Positions 1-7,951 are shown, numbered from the stretch's first letter. The stretch is 21,714 nucleotides of DNA from Bilabrum cf. latius (GCA_965178125.1 CBCXTV010000046.1:1-21714), one strand, 5' to 3'. Notes: a model not told the origin generated them from the letters alone. Program-made: numbers and translations.

Positions 1-1187
1 CGCGTTTGTTCGCGGAGCCACGTCGTATCAGCGGCGGAAATGGTGTGCGAACTCACCAAGAGAATTTGCGGCAATGCTTTCTGTATCTCCACTTTGTCTG
101 CAAGGAAAGCGAGAAGAGAGAAAGCTGTGCGCTTGCTCTTGAGGGAGGCACCTGTCGCGGTACGCGGCCGCGCCTCGCTTCCAGGTGTGTTCGGGCACTC
201 AGTAAACCTGGCTTCGGCGGTGTCCAGAGGCGGCACGAACTCTCGTCGAAATTGAGGAAGACGGTCGTTTTGTTGTGCGGCACGGTGTGCTCCAAAAAAA
301 ATCGCCCACTTCCACATGGCCGTTGCCTCGTGTTTGCCGGGAATGCGGTGGTCTGTGGGACGATTTGGCGGGCCCGATTTTGCGGCCGGAATCCGGCCAC
401 CCCCCATGTGGTGGAATGAATGCGTGGGCCCAAAATCGTGGCCATTTTCTGGCCGCAAAACTGGGCCCGCAAAAGTGGCCCGGGGGGGATTTTTTGGGAG
501 CCGCCGGTGGGGCAAATTTCGGGTTCTGCCCTGCCGGAAACCTTGCGCGCCGCCTCCTGCGTCGTCGTGCCCGTCCCGGTGGGCATAGCGTGCCCCGGCG
601 TAGCGCCCATCGACGCATAAAGCGACGCATCCACTTTTTCCTGAGCGGGGGGAGCGCTGCATGCAACGGGACGTCGTGAGCGGCAGTGGCCACACTTTCG
701 CATGCCGAAGCGTGCGTACGTTGTGTGTACACGGCCCGAGTACTCGGCGCCAGACCGCGTCCCCGGTTATGTTCATCGATCCATTGCACCAGATCTTTTT
801 CGCGCAGATATTTTTCGGCGTCGCTTTTTCGTCGAGTCCACCATGCCGTCGTGGCCTCGTCGTTCATGTTTGTTGTGGTACTTCTCTCTCGCACCACGTT
901 CATGAATTTCGTCGCGTTGACGGGCACGCCCAATTTCCGGCTGAGCACTGCTTCGAGGAAGGTGTGTGCTGCCCTCCCGCTGTCTGGGACACGCATGTAA
1001 ATCACGATCGCGGTGTCCCGATATCGAGGTGTGCAGTTCTGGCCGGTCACCTCAACACCGCTCGCCGTGCCTGCGACACGCTCGGCATCGCGTCGCTCCT
1101 CCGCCCGATTTCTCTTCGCATATTGCGTAAAGCATCCGTAAGGTCATTGCGGCGCGCACGTGCGTCGGTGATTGCGGACCTTTTCAT
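1..1187 (-). pseudogene. DDE transposase, unit 1 copy (left-truncated, frameshifted)
   Basis: This is the same gene as at 12311-10327, starting at 1187 and leaving the window at position 1 before the second catalytic Asp. Compared with unit 2 it has a missing base near 1109, two extra bases near 586 (GGGCATAGCG), an extra A in the A-run near 293-301 and a missing C near 150. Each breaks the frame. The intron is also present (541-327). The breaks sit mostly in homopolymers or at 1-2 nt indels, so this may be sequencing error rather than true decay. Confidence 0.72.
327..541 (-). other. Intron of the unit 1 transposase copy (215 bp)
   Basis: This is the equivalent of 11452-11666, with the same GT and AG ends. 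It has one extra A next to the donor and one fewer G in a G-run, so the length is again 215. Confidence 0.6.
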
Positions 1188-1710
1188 CGTTCGGGCCTCA
1201 GCTTTTCAGAGGCGCCTCGCGAAAAGGGCTGCAGACAAGATGCCGCTGTCGGGGGGCTCTCATGCCGGGTTATAGTTCCCTGTAGCGAACTGTGCACTGG
1301 CGGATGTGCCTGCAGTGCGTGGTTCTCGTGCTGCGGGGCACGCCTACCACCAATTCCTAATATGCGTCGTCGTGATCAAGTTTCGTTCCATGCTCGGCGG
1401 GGTTTTGGTACAGCCTTTTTTGACGGATCTCATATGTCGAGCCATGCTTTCCTCTTGCCCTTTTTCCAAAGTGCTTCAGATCATTTCCCAAATAAGCGTA
1501 TTGCCTAAGTAAATCGCGGCACCATAGAATTGGGATACCCCTTTCCGCGCGATTGCAGAATCAGCCACTGGCATCATCCGCCTGTACCTGGAGCCTTTCC
1601 TGCTTCGACTTCTTCGTGGAATGTGCCTGGCGTCGCCATCATACAACCAACAAACCACGTGAATAAGCAACGACTCCGTTTTTTCCAAAGAGCTTGCGTC
1701 CGCTGGCTCC
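1188..1710. other. Intergenic stretch upstream of the transposase start (unit 1)
   Basis: I see no gene. This is the 5-prime side of the unit 1 transposase on the minus strand, so promoter or trans-splice acceptor signals would lie here, but none can be identified by eye. The unit 2 equivalent is 12312-12833. Several 1-nt homopolymer indels separate the copies. Confidence 0.5.
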
Positions 1711-2072
1711 CCCGCCCACCCGCTCGTCCGCCAGTCCACCCGCCCACCCGCCCGACAGGCCTGCCGGCCCTCCCGCCCGCCCGCCCGTTCTCCCGTTCGC
1801 CCTTCGTCCTCCCGCACATCAGCTCGCCCGCCCTCCCGCCCCCCCGCTCGTCCACCCCGCCCGCCCGTCCTCCCGCCCGCCCGCGTGCTAGCCCGCCCAT
1901 CAGCTCGTCCGCCCGCCCGCCCGTCTGCGCGCCCGTCCGCCCGCCCGCGCACCGGCAGGCCCGCCCGCCCGTCCGCCCGTCCGCCCGCCCGCTTGCCCGC
2001 CCGCTCCTTTACCCGCTCGCCCGCCCGCTCGTCCGCCCGCCCGTTCGGCTCCCCGCCCACCCGCCCAGTCGC
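1711..2072. repeat. Degenerate CCCG tetranucleotide array A (unit 1)
   Basis: About 360 bp of CCCG-type repeat with many one-base variants (CTCG, TCCG, ACCC). Pro/Ala/Arg frames over it are artefacts. The (GGGC)n strand is the gene-sense (minus) strand. Confidence 0.92.
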
Positions 2073-2137
2073 ATGCCAATTCCCAATGTCAAAACGCCAT
2101 CAAGATAAAATTGTCCAACTCAAACATGCGAACGCAG

Positions 2138-2168
2138 CACCGGCAGCTCACGTGGACGCACGGCGATG
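2138..2168 (+). repeat. Dispersed motif copy 1 (unit 1)
   Basis: A match to a roughly 31-bp motif with core GGCAGCTCACGTGGGCGCAC; here GTGGACGCAC. Unit 2 copy: 13261-13291. Confidence 0.85.
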
Positions 2169-2280
2169 TGTCTCTAGATCCAAGCGTGGGCATCAGCTCG
2201 TGCTAGTGAAGCGTCCACGTTTTCTCCATTTCCTGCATCTCATCATCATAACATTGACCAAATTACACATGTCAAGGATA

Positions 2281-2311
2281 CACCGGCAGCTCACGTGGGC
2301 GCACGGCGATG
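2281..2311 (+). repeat. Dispersed motif copy 2 (unit 1)
   Basis: A full match to the core GGCAGCTCACGTGGGCGCAC, followed by GGCGATG. Unit 2 copy: 13404-13434. Confidence 0.88.
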
Positions 2312-2375
2312 TGGATTTTCCATGCACGCGATCACAGTCCATCGCATTCAATCGCAGCAGAGGACGAGTGTCTTT

Positions 2376-3488
2376 TTAGACAACCACGTCCGCTGCTTGC
2401 CTACTCGCCTGCAAAAGGTTTTCCCATGTCGCGTCTGGGTGCACCTCCAGCTCATGCTGGAACGCCGGTTCCGCGTACACAGACACACCCGCGTTCGCGG
2501 GATGCGAGTACAGCGACGCAACGTGCACAGTGTGCACCCAGACATGCGTGGGAAAACTGCTATCGGGGTAGGAGATCCACTGATGGCGGTCCCCCCGCGC
2601 CTGCTCGGCGCAACACGGTTTTCCGCTTTTGCGGATCTTCGTGCGGACTGCGGACTTCCAAAAATGGACCGTACAACCACCCCGAGTCGTCGAGAGCGCT
2701 GTAGAATGTGTACGACGACAGAAGATGCGCACGTTGAGGCGCGAAACTATAAATTCCCTGCAACTCCCGCCCGGCATCAAAATTCCGAGCCCACCCGGTC
2801 GCGAGACCGCAAAAAAAACAATGCGGTGAAGTACTTCCAGCGCTGTACCATGGAAGCTCGTTCGAAACCGGGTCTCGTCGAAATCTGTGTCGATCCTCTC
2901 TGCTGCGGGCAAATCGAATCTCACATAGAAACCGACGGGAGAAAAAGAACCCTCCGGGTGGTCTATGGCACCGCGAACAATGCCATTCAACAACCGCGGC
3001 CGGGTCGCGATCCATTCCCACAAGGTACGGACCGCTGTAAACGGTCGGGCGTCGCGTCGCCCCATCGATCCGCCTGCGGCGATCCAATGAGTGAAGCTTC
3101 GCTCTCGACCAGCATCCAGAGCGATGACTGGATTAGTTCCGCGCCACCGCCGGATGTGCGGGGCCGGCGCGTTTTCCACGCCGTCCCACAGAAAACGGCC
3201 CATACCGCGTCGCCAAGCCAGGGGCCCGGCTAGCATTGGGGCCGCGGGCGGCCACGGCGGAACGTCGCCGGGCATGCCCTTAAAATGCCGTACGTATGAC
3301 GGCAATTCGTCGACCATGAGATAGGCGCCTGGGGTCGTGCCGCTCTCAGTCGCCACCCGGCTTGCCGTTGCGGCAGGCTCTTCCGGCGCGTTCGCCATTT
3401 CCTGTTCGGAGACCAGCTCTGCCGGAATGTCCGCCGACGCGACCGCCTGCGTGACCGACGCTTGGTCGACGCTGCTTGTCGCCATCAC
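2376..3488 (-). CDS. Putative ADP-ribosyltransferase-fold (PARP-like) HGT protein, unit 1
   Basis: A 370-codon frame from MMATSSVDQ. Residues 1-60 are Ala/Glu/Ser-rich; 61-205 hold a Trp-rich conserved-looking region (FLWDGVENAPAPHIRRW, FTHWIAAGG). At 212-215 comes FHGT, as in the His motif of PARP/ART folds. After residue 225, just past a T8 run, the more protein-like reading is the -1 frame: ELQGIYSFAPQRAHLLSSY, GWLYGPFLEV, then RHQWISYPD. In PARP-type enzymes H-G-T, G-I-Y-F and a later Glu form the H-Y-E triad; HGT, GIYSF and FLEV would fit. In unit 1 a run of six C's (2591-2596) brings the tail back into the start frame, so the ORF is nominally open but 64 or so residues in the middle are out of frame. 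It resembles, from memory, an HGT-containing family common in dinoflagellate gene models. Enzymatic activity is not established. Confidence 0.5.
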   Translation of the reverse strand: MMATSSVDQASVTQAVASADIPAELVSEQEMANAPEEPAATASRVATESGTTPGAYLMVDELPSYVRHFKGMPGDVPPWPPAAPMLAGPLAWRRGMGRFLWDGVENAPAPHIRRWRGTNPVIALDAGRERSFTHWIAAGGSMGRRDARPFTAVRTLWEWIATRPRLLNGIVRGAIDHPEGSFSPVGFYVRFDLPAAERIDTDFDETRFRTSFHGTALEVLHRIVFFAVSRPGGLGILMPGGSCREFIVSRLNVRIFCRRTHSTALSTTRGGCTVHFWKSAVRTKIRKSGKPCCAEQARGDRHQWISYPDSSFPTHVWVHTVHVASLYSHPANAGVSVYAEPAFQHELEVHPDATWENLLQASRQAADVVV

Positions 3489-3608
3489 CTTTTATGTCCA
3501 AGGTCCAAGCAATGGCATCTATATCTGGGCGGTGCTGCAATAGGTATGAATCGAAAAAGAAGAAATGCCCGGTCCTTCCCGCTTTTCGTTCACATTTCTC
3601 GACAAAAC

Positions 3609-3637
3609 GCCGGCAGCTCACGAGGGCGCACGGCGGA
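3609..3637 (+). repeat. Dispersed motif copy 3 (unit 1), before array B
   Basis: A diverged copy: GGCAGCTCACGAGGGCGCAC, losing the CACGTG palindrome. Unit 2 copy: 14731-14759. A half copy follows array B at 4229-4245. Confidence 0.8.
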
Positions 3638-3669
3638 CCAAAAGACACCTGAATGGATACGCTTCGCCC

Positions 3670-4225
3670 GTGGCGACCTGCCCGCCCGCCCGCCCGCTCG
3701 CCCGCCCGCCCGTCTGCCCGCCCGCTCGCCCGCACGTCGGCTCGCCCGCTCGCCCGTCCGCCCGCCCACCCGCACGCGCCCGCCCGCCCTCTCACCCAAT
3801 TGCCCGCCCGCCCGCCCGCCCGCTCGTCCGCGCGTCCGCCCGGCGGCCCGCCCACCCGCCCGCCCGCGCGCCCGCTCGCCAGCCCGCCCGCCGGCCCTCG
3901 CGCCCGCTCGCCCCGTTTGCCCGCCCGCCTCTCCGCCCTCCCGTGGCCCGCCCGCTCGCGAACCCGGTCGCCCGCCCGCCCGCCCGCCCACGCCCGTCCA
4001 CCCGCGCATGCCCGCCCCCGCCCACCCGGCCGCCCGTCCGCCGGCCCATCCGGCAGCCAGCCGGCCCGTCCGCCCGCGAGCCTGCCTGCCCGCTTCTGCG
4101 CGCGGTCGCCTGCGCCCGCACACCCGCGCGCGCCTGCGTGCGTGCGCGTGCCGACCCGCGCGCTTGCCGGCCCGACAGCTCCACCGAGCAGCCGCTCGGC
4201 TGTCCGACCGCTTTCCCGACCGCCC
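3670..4225. repeat. Degenerate CCCG tetranucleotide array B (unit 1)
   Basis: About 550 bp of CCCG-type repeat, the largest of the three per unit, ending in a less regular GCGCG-rich part. The 12-mer GGGCGCACGGCG occurs on both sides (3624-3635 and 4231-4242), as part of the dispersed CACGTG motif. The minus strand is (GGGC)n and G-quadruplex prone. Long Ala-Arg-Pro-Pro or Gly-Gly-Arg-Ala frames are artefacts of the period. Confidence 0.92.
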
Positions 4226-4242
4226 GCCTTGGGCGCACGGCG

Positions 4243-4879
4243 ACAGATGAAAAAGAAAAGAGTGGTCACTCCATTCCTCCAGCAGGAACGTACCAATGCA
4301 GGAAGACATCTTTGATGACATTCTCCATCGCGATTTCCGTTTTTTCTCACGTGTGCCGAGGATGCAGACACACTTGTTCGTCAAAGTCGCTGATGACATC
4401 AGCATCTCATCGGCCACGCGCCGTGACGAAAAACACAGCCAATCAAGCGTCGTGCATGGAACTCATGCAAATCGGATTCAACTGCTTCCCACACATGAAA
4501 CTAGCCACATTGGTACATCGTTCAAAATAAAATGATGGCATTTTGACACAGACAATGTTCTCGCCGCCGGTCAGTTCTTTTTCTATGAGGGTCACCAAGA
4601 CACAATTCTGACCCCCCCCCCCCCCCCCCCCCCCAATTACACATATGAAATTGCATTCTGCGCACACGTGTTGTCTGACATGCAATGCATACGCAAGATC
4701 AGACTCCGGCTATGGATCTTTCCATCCGAACCGCAATGACAACGGATGCTCAAAGTTTCACGCGTTACACAAAAACGCACTATACATTGCAAACAGTAAG
4801 CTATACAAAACAAAGTTCGCGTTGCGAGGCACTATCTGTTTCCTGCCTGTCGTCACGAACTCAAAGGCGTCATGGCGCT
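4243..4879. other. Stretch between CCCG array B and the orphan gene
   Basis: It contains the poly-C tract and a plus-strand 79-codon frame at 4296-4535 (MQEDIFDDILHRDFRFF at its start), open in both units (15417-15656 in unit 2). That frame runs against the direction of every better gene and has no recognisable domain, so I do not call it. The remainder shows nothing. Confidence 0.45.
4612..4634 (+). repeat. Poly-C tract, 23 C (unit 1)
   Basis: An uninterrupted C homopolymer; the unit 2 tract has 15. The length change shifts the copy offset by 8. Confidence 0.95.
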
Positions 4880-5377
4880 TTACGGCCATTTCACACCGAC
4901 CTCGCGGGCACGACGTCGGAGTTCGACGCCCTGGGTCGGCGTGCATCCGAGCCAGCGAATGCGCCTATTAAATTCTTGCCACTCGGCATGGCCGACGGGC
5001 ACAAGATCAGGGTGCTTATGGACAACACTCCATGGCAACCCTTTCTCCGTCCCGAATGCGGGGTATTCACTCGGCAACCGCGGCGGTACGCCGGCTCTGC
5101 GAAATTCAGCGTCTGTCAACCACTGATATTTCACGCCCTCGTCATTCAGGTCGTAGATCGACTGCACCCATCTCCTGTAACGCGCTTCACACGTGCGAAT
5201 ATACGAGCGCACCCATGCGGACGGGTCGCCCACCGACTCGCCACCAGCGCTTGAGGACGTCGGCATATCCGGCACCTCTCCCGCTTCATCCGCCGGAGAA
5301 ATTGGCGAAGCATTTCCATACCTCGCCATACCCACCGATGCAGAGGAAACTCGGGATGGGGCGACGACAAGACGCAA
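4880..5377 (-). CDS. Orphan 165-aa protein, unit 1
   Basis: The frame is open from ATG at 5377 to TAA at 4880 and identical in unit 2. The N-terminal 50 residues are low in structure and Ser/Ala/Gly-rich. Residues 53-160 are rich in Trp, Tyr and charge (AWVRSYIRTCEARYRRW at 54-70, VKYQWLTDAEFRRAGVPPR at 82-100, HAEWQEFNRRIRWLGC at 130-145, VELRRRAREVG at 151-161), typical of a compact, probably helical domain. It has no signal peptide or membrane segment. I do not recognise the family. The composition and Met start make it one of the better gene candidates here, and a terminal-exon continuation beyond 4880 is possible. Confidence 0.5.
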   Translation of the reverse strand: MRLVVAPSRVSSASVGMARYGNASPISPADEAGEVPDMPTSSSAGGESVGDPSAWVRSYIRTCEARYRRWVQSIYDLNDEGVKYQWLTDAEFRRAGVPPRLPSEYPAFGTEKGLPWSVVHKHPDLVPVGHAEWQEFNRRIRWLGCTPTQGVELRRRAREVGVKWP

Positions 5378-5545
5378 TCAAACGACATCTGAATGCGAGC
5401 ACCAACATTTCGGGTTCGAATGAATGATCTCTTGCAAGAGGTGAAGGCCAGAAAGCACTACCATTATGTGCTCAAGCTCCTGCACGCAGACATGGGACAG
5501 TGGAATAGCAAAACGCCACATTTTCATGAAAGCCGAATATTCACG

Positions 5546-5573
5546 ACCGGCAGCTTACCATGGGCGCACGGAA
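5546..5573 (+). repeat. Dispersed motif copy 5 (unit 1)
   Basis: The most diverged copy: GGCAGCTTACCATGGGCGCA. Unit 2 copy begins at 16659. Confidence 0.7.
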
Positions 5574-5645
5574 AAGAAAACAAAATGTGAAAAATACGCT
5601 TTTCCCGCCGTCGCTTCCGCAACAAGATGATACACATGTCGCACG

Positions 5646-5723
5646 TCTACACAAATGCCCACACTCTTCTGGACACACCATGACTCTACACAAATGCCCA
5701 CACTCTTCTGGACACACCATGAC
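5646..5723. repeat. 39-bp tandem duplication, only in unit 1
   Basis: A 39-bp sequence beginning TCTACACAAATGCCC occurs twice in direct contact (5646-5684 and 5685-5723). Unit 2 has it once, near 16759. It accounts for the offset change from 11113 to 11074. Its length is a multiple of three. Confidence 0.95.
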
Positions 5724-5842
5724 ATCAAAACCGCATGCCCGCACGGCGGGCGCCAGGCAACAATTTGGCACGCTGTCCTGTGACGGACTTGCACCACAGA
5801 GAACCGAGACGGATAACGCAAACTGCCTAACACGCCCTTCGT

Positions 5843-6424
5843 TTACCATGACAAGGCAGAGACCCACAGGGAGGACCGCAAAACGCGTCCACGTTGCGGA
5901 CGCGAAATCAGGCCCAGAATACGGCCTCCATTTTGCGGCCGGAAAATGGCACCAAAACCCGGGGCAAAAATGAGGGACCCAACTGTTGGGTCCCCCTTTT
6001 TTCCTCTATTTTTTGCGGCCGTTTTCCGGCCGCCGAAATAGGCCCGCGGCGCGGGCCGCCGAGCAGCACACCTCTGGGGGGGCCACTGTACACAGTTCCC
6101 CAGCCACACGCAACTCTCCTGGACAATGGCACACGCCGCCGGCAGACAAACTGTACTAACCGGGTCGGAAATACACCGACCCACCGAACGCACAAGCATG
6201 TTCTTGATGTAGGCTGCACCACAGCTTTGCGGAGCAAAAAGAGTGTGCTGGATTTGGCCACGTGCGGCACGCAAATTCCCACACATTGTCACGATGTTCG
6301 TCGAATCTTTGTCCACCTTCCCTCCATTTTCCAGAAGTGTCGCGATGTATGGACCAAGTCCGGTCCAATTTCGGCAATCATAGCTCATTGTCCGGGACCC
6401 TGATTGCCGCCAAAAATGACACAA
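5843..6424 (-). CDS. Hypothetical ORF overlying a hairpin cluster (weak), unit 1
   Basis: This 193-codon frame is identical in both units (other copy 16917-17498). The first ~110 residues look protein-like (GPYIATLLENGGKVDKD, NIVTMCGNLRAARGQ, PQSCGAAYIKNMLV). The second half is the translation of the hairpin cluster at 5884-6057 and looks non-coding. If the cluster is an intron related to the transposase intron, only the first half is exon. No family recognised. Confidence 0.28.
   Translation of the reverse strand: MCHFWRQSGSRTMSYDCRNWTGLGPYIATLLENGGKVDKDSTNIVTMCGNLRAARGQIQHTLFAPQSCGAAYIKNMLVRSVGRCISDPVSTVCLPAACAIVQESCVWLGNCVQWPPQRCAARRPAPRAYFGGRKTAAKNRGKKGDPTVGSLIFAPGFGAIFRPQNGGRILGLISRPQRGRVLRSSLWVSALSW
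5884..6057. repeat. Cluster of five short inverted repeats (unit 1)
   Basis: There are five hairpins in 174 bp. CGCGTCC/GGACGCG is at 5884-5904, CCATTTT/AAAATGG at 5928-5949, and GGGACCCAAC/GTTGGGTCCC at 5974-5994. GCGGCCG/CGGCCGC is at 6015-6033 and GGCCCGC/GCGGGCC at 6041-6057. The string ATTTTGCGGCCGGAA (5930-5944) also occurs in the transposase intron, suggesting a shared element family. The third hairpin is followed by a T-run on the plus strand. Confidence 0.8.
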
Positions 6425-6551
6425 ATGTGGCGGCGATTAAGACAACTTCTCGGCGATTTTGGTCGATTCTAGGCAATGTTGGCAGTGTTTCCCTTGGCTG
6501 TCCATACCATAACGAATCGGCAGTCTCTGTCGCGTTCTACTCCTTCACGCC

Positions 6552-6718
6552 CGCACGCCCGCGGGCCCACCCGCCCGCCCGCTAGCCTGTCCGCCCGTCC
6601 GCCCGCCCGCCAGCCCGCCCGCCTGCCCACCCGTGCGCCCGCGCGCCCGCCCGGCCGCTTACTCGCCCGCCCGTCCTCCCGACCGCCCGCCCGCCAGCCC
6701 GCCCGCCCGTCCGCGCTG
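6552..6718. repeat. Degenerate CCCG tetranucleotide array C (unit 1)
   Basis: A 4-bp period of CCCG with scattered single changes (GTCCG, GCCAG, CGTGCG). The minus strand is (GGGC)n, with many closely spaced G-triplets. Long Pro/Ala/Arg frames across it are a by-product of the period. Confidence 0.9.
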
Positions 6719-6904
6719 CGCGGTACGAACATCTTCCGTCGTGTACCGCTACCGCTCGTTCTTGTTACGCGGGTGAAACATGCACGCAAACCTGCGAACA
6801 TCAATCTCTTCTCGTGTGCACACACGATGCCGCACTACACTGGCGACGTGAAATGTGACGACCACATGATGATAACATTCACCATGGTACAAGTTCAAGC
6901 GTGA

Positions 6905-6935
6905 CACCGGCAGCTCACGTGGGCGCACGGCGATG
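6905..6935 (+). repeat. Dispersed motif copy 6 (unit 1)
   Basis: A full match to the core, followed by GGCGATG. Unit 2 copy: 17979-18009. The flanks outside the motif are unrelated to those of copies 1 and 2. Confidence 0.88.
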
Positions 6936-7091
6936 CGTTTCTGAATGAGAAAATGCAACATGAGGTCGCAGCGATGAGACGTTTCTGGTGGTAGATGGGG
7001 AAAAAGAAGACGAACCATGCCACACGCAGCATCAAAAAAACCACGCGTCATTTCGATTTTACTTCATTACACACATCCTCGCCGAAGTGCC

Positions 7092-7292
7092 CTACGACTG
7101 AATCACATTGGCTCGCGCCCCGGCGTCCTTCCACGCAAAATATGCTTTTCGAATCAAATCCTGAGCTCGGGAAATCCCGCCCGCCAGAAAAAAAGGGAAA
7201 AATCATGTACGTGTGTGTGGTCAAAAGGCTGCGGCTCGATGACGCTCTTCTGCACCAACGCCTCCTGCGGCGTTTCAGCTCGACTCGGCAAG
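7092..7292 (-). CDS. Short hypothetical ORF (weak), unit 1
   Basis: The C-terminal part reads GGISRAQDLIRKAYFAWKD and ends ARANVIQS, which looks like a helical protein segment. Unit 2 has the same end in a 66-aa frame (18166-18366) starting MPSRAETPQEALVQKS. The two copies differ by one base in an A-run (7 against 8), so upstream the frame differs. It might be a terminal exon of the gene to its right. No family recognised. Confidence 0.22.
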
Positions 7293-7951
7293 TAGCGAGC
7301 CGCTCACAACGATGCCTGTGATGCTAAGGCAGCAGACCGGGCAGTTGCGGGCTTCCGGCGACGCAACTTTGGGAAACGGATTGGCTGCGAGGGTTGCGTG
7401 CAAGATTCTCTGCAGAGAAATCTCGGTTGAGTAGAAGCCACCCAACGCCTACGGTGTTTGGGCGGCAGAGAGGGAAGGCTGGATCTGGACACCCTACACA
7501 TGTTGGCGAACGCTGCGGCGGACGCACGGTTGTGATCAACAACCGCTGGCGGCACTGCTTGAGGGCAAGCGTTGCTGTACACGCGCAACTCGGAGCTCCG
7601 CGTCCGCATCTTCCACGGGGTTGTCTTCAGAACATGAGGAAGGACATGTTCGTTCACGCTCGCACCGCGTTGTGTGAATCTGTGCGATGTCAAGCCCGAC
7701 CACCAGCTCTGTATATCAAGCACATCGGGCGAAAAAAAATCCCGAAGGAAGAACTATGAAAAATAGAACGACGCGGGGACACAAACCAATGCAATTCAAT
7801 TCCAAAACATCCATGTCGGAAGATCACCATAAACAAGACACTCCCTTCCACAATATCTCCAGGACACGTACCTGGGAGGCAGAGCAATCGTGTTTCGATT
7901 TTCCTGCCAAGAGACACGCTTTCAAAACACAACTTCAATCACAAGACAAAA

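Larger units (their letters stand above)
2073..2375. other. Spacer with two dispersed-motif copies (unit 1)
   Basis: No gene. Two CACGTG-motif copies lie 143 bp apart (2138-2168 and 2281-2311), both in plus orientation. The unit 2 equivalent is 13196-13498. Confidence 0.55.
5378..5842. other. Intergenic stretch with CACGTG-motif relative and 39-bp duplication
   Basis: There is no supported gene. It holds a diverged copy of the dispersed motif (5546-5573, GGCAGCTTACCATGGGCGCA) and the 39-bp duplication. A GGGTTCGAATGAA string at 5408 resembles a tRNA T-arm box but has no cloverleaf around it. The unit 2 equivalent is 16491-16916. Confidence 0.5.
6719..7951. other. 1.2 kb with no clear gene
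   Basis: Contents are one copy of the CACGTG dispersed motif (6905-6935), the weak ORF at 7092-7292, and open but unconvincing frames at 7304-7723. Several 1-nt indels separate the units between 7390 and 7700, and no frame survives in both copies, which argues against coding there. The unit 2 counterpart is about 17793-19015. Confidence 0.5.

Noticed and set aside
3653-4530. Long plus- and minus-strand frames rich in Ala-Arg-Pro-Pro or Gly-Gly-Arg-Ala across the CCCG arrays (also in arrays A and C and in unit 2)
   Set aside because: The 4-bp period has no stop codon in most frames on either strand, so openness is automatic. No domain is visible and frames are open on both strands at once.
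4296-4535. Plus-strand 79-codon frame, open in both units
   Set aside because: It runs against all better genes and has no domain. Sequence identity of the two units here gives no independent support.
5400-5430. GGGTTCGAAT string resembling a tRNA T-arm or pol III B box
   Set aside because: No matching acceptor, D or anticodon arms could be found upstream.
5974-6002. Hairpin followed by a T-run, resembling a bacterial intrinsic terminator
   Set aside because: It is on the strand opposite to the genes, the setting is eukaryotic, and it is one of five serial hairpins, so a terminator call would be misleading.
7304-7723. Minus-strand 139-codon frame rich in Arg, Pro and Ser
   Set aside because: It is broken into different frames by indels in unit 2, has low-complexity composition and no motif.
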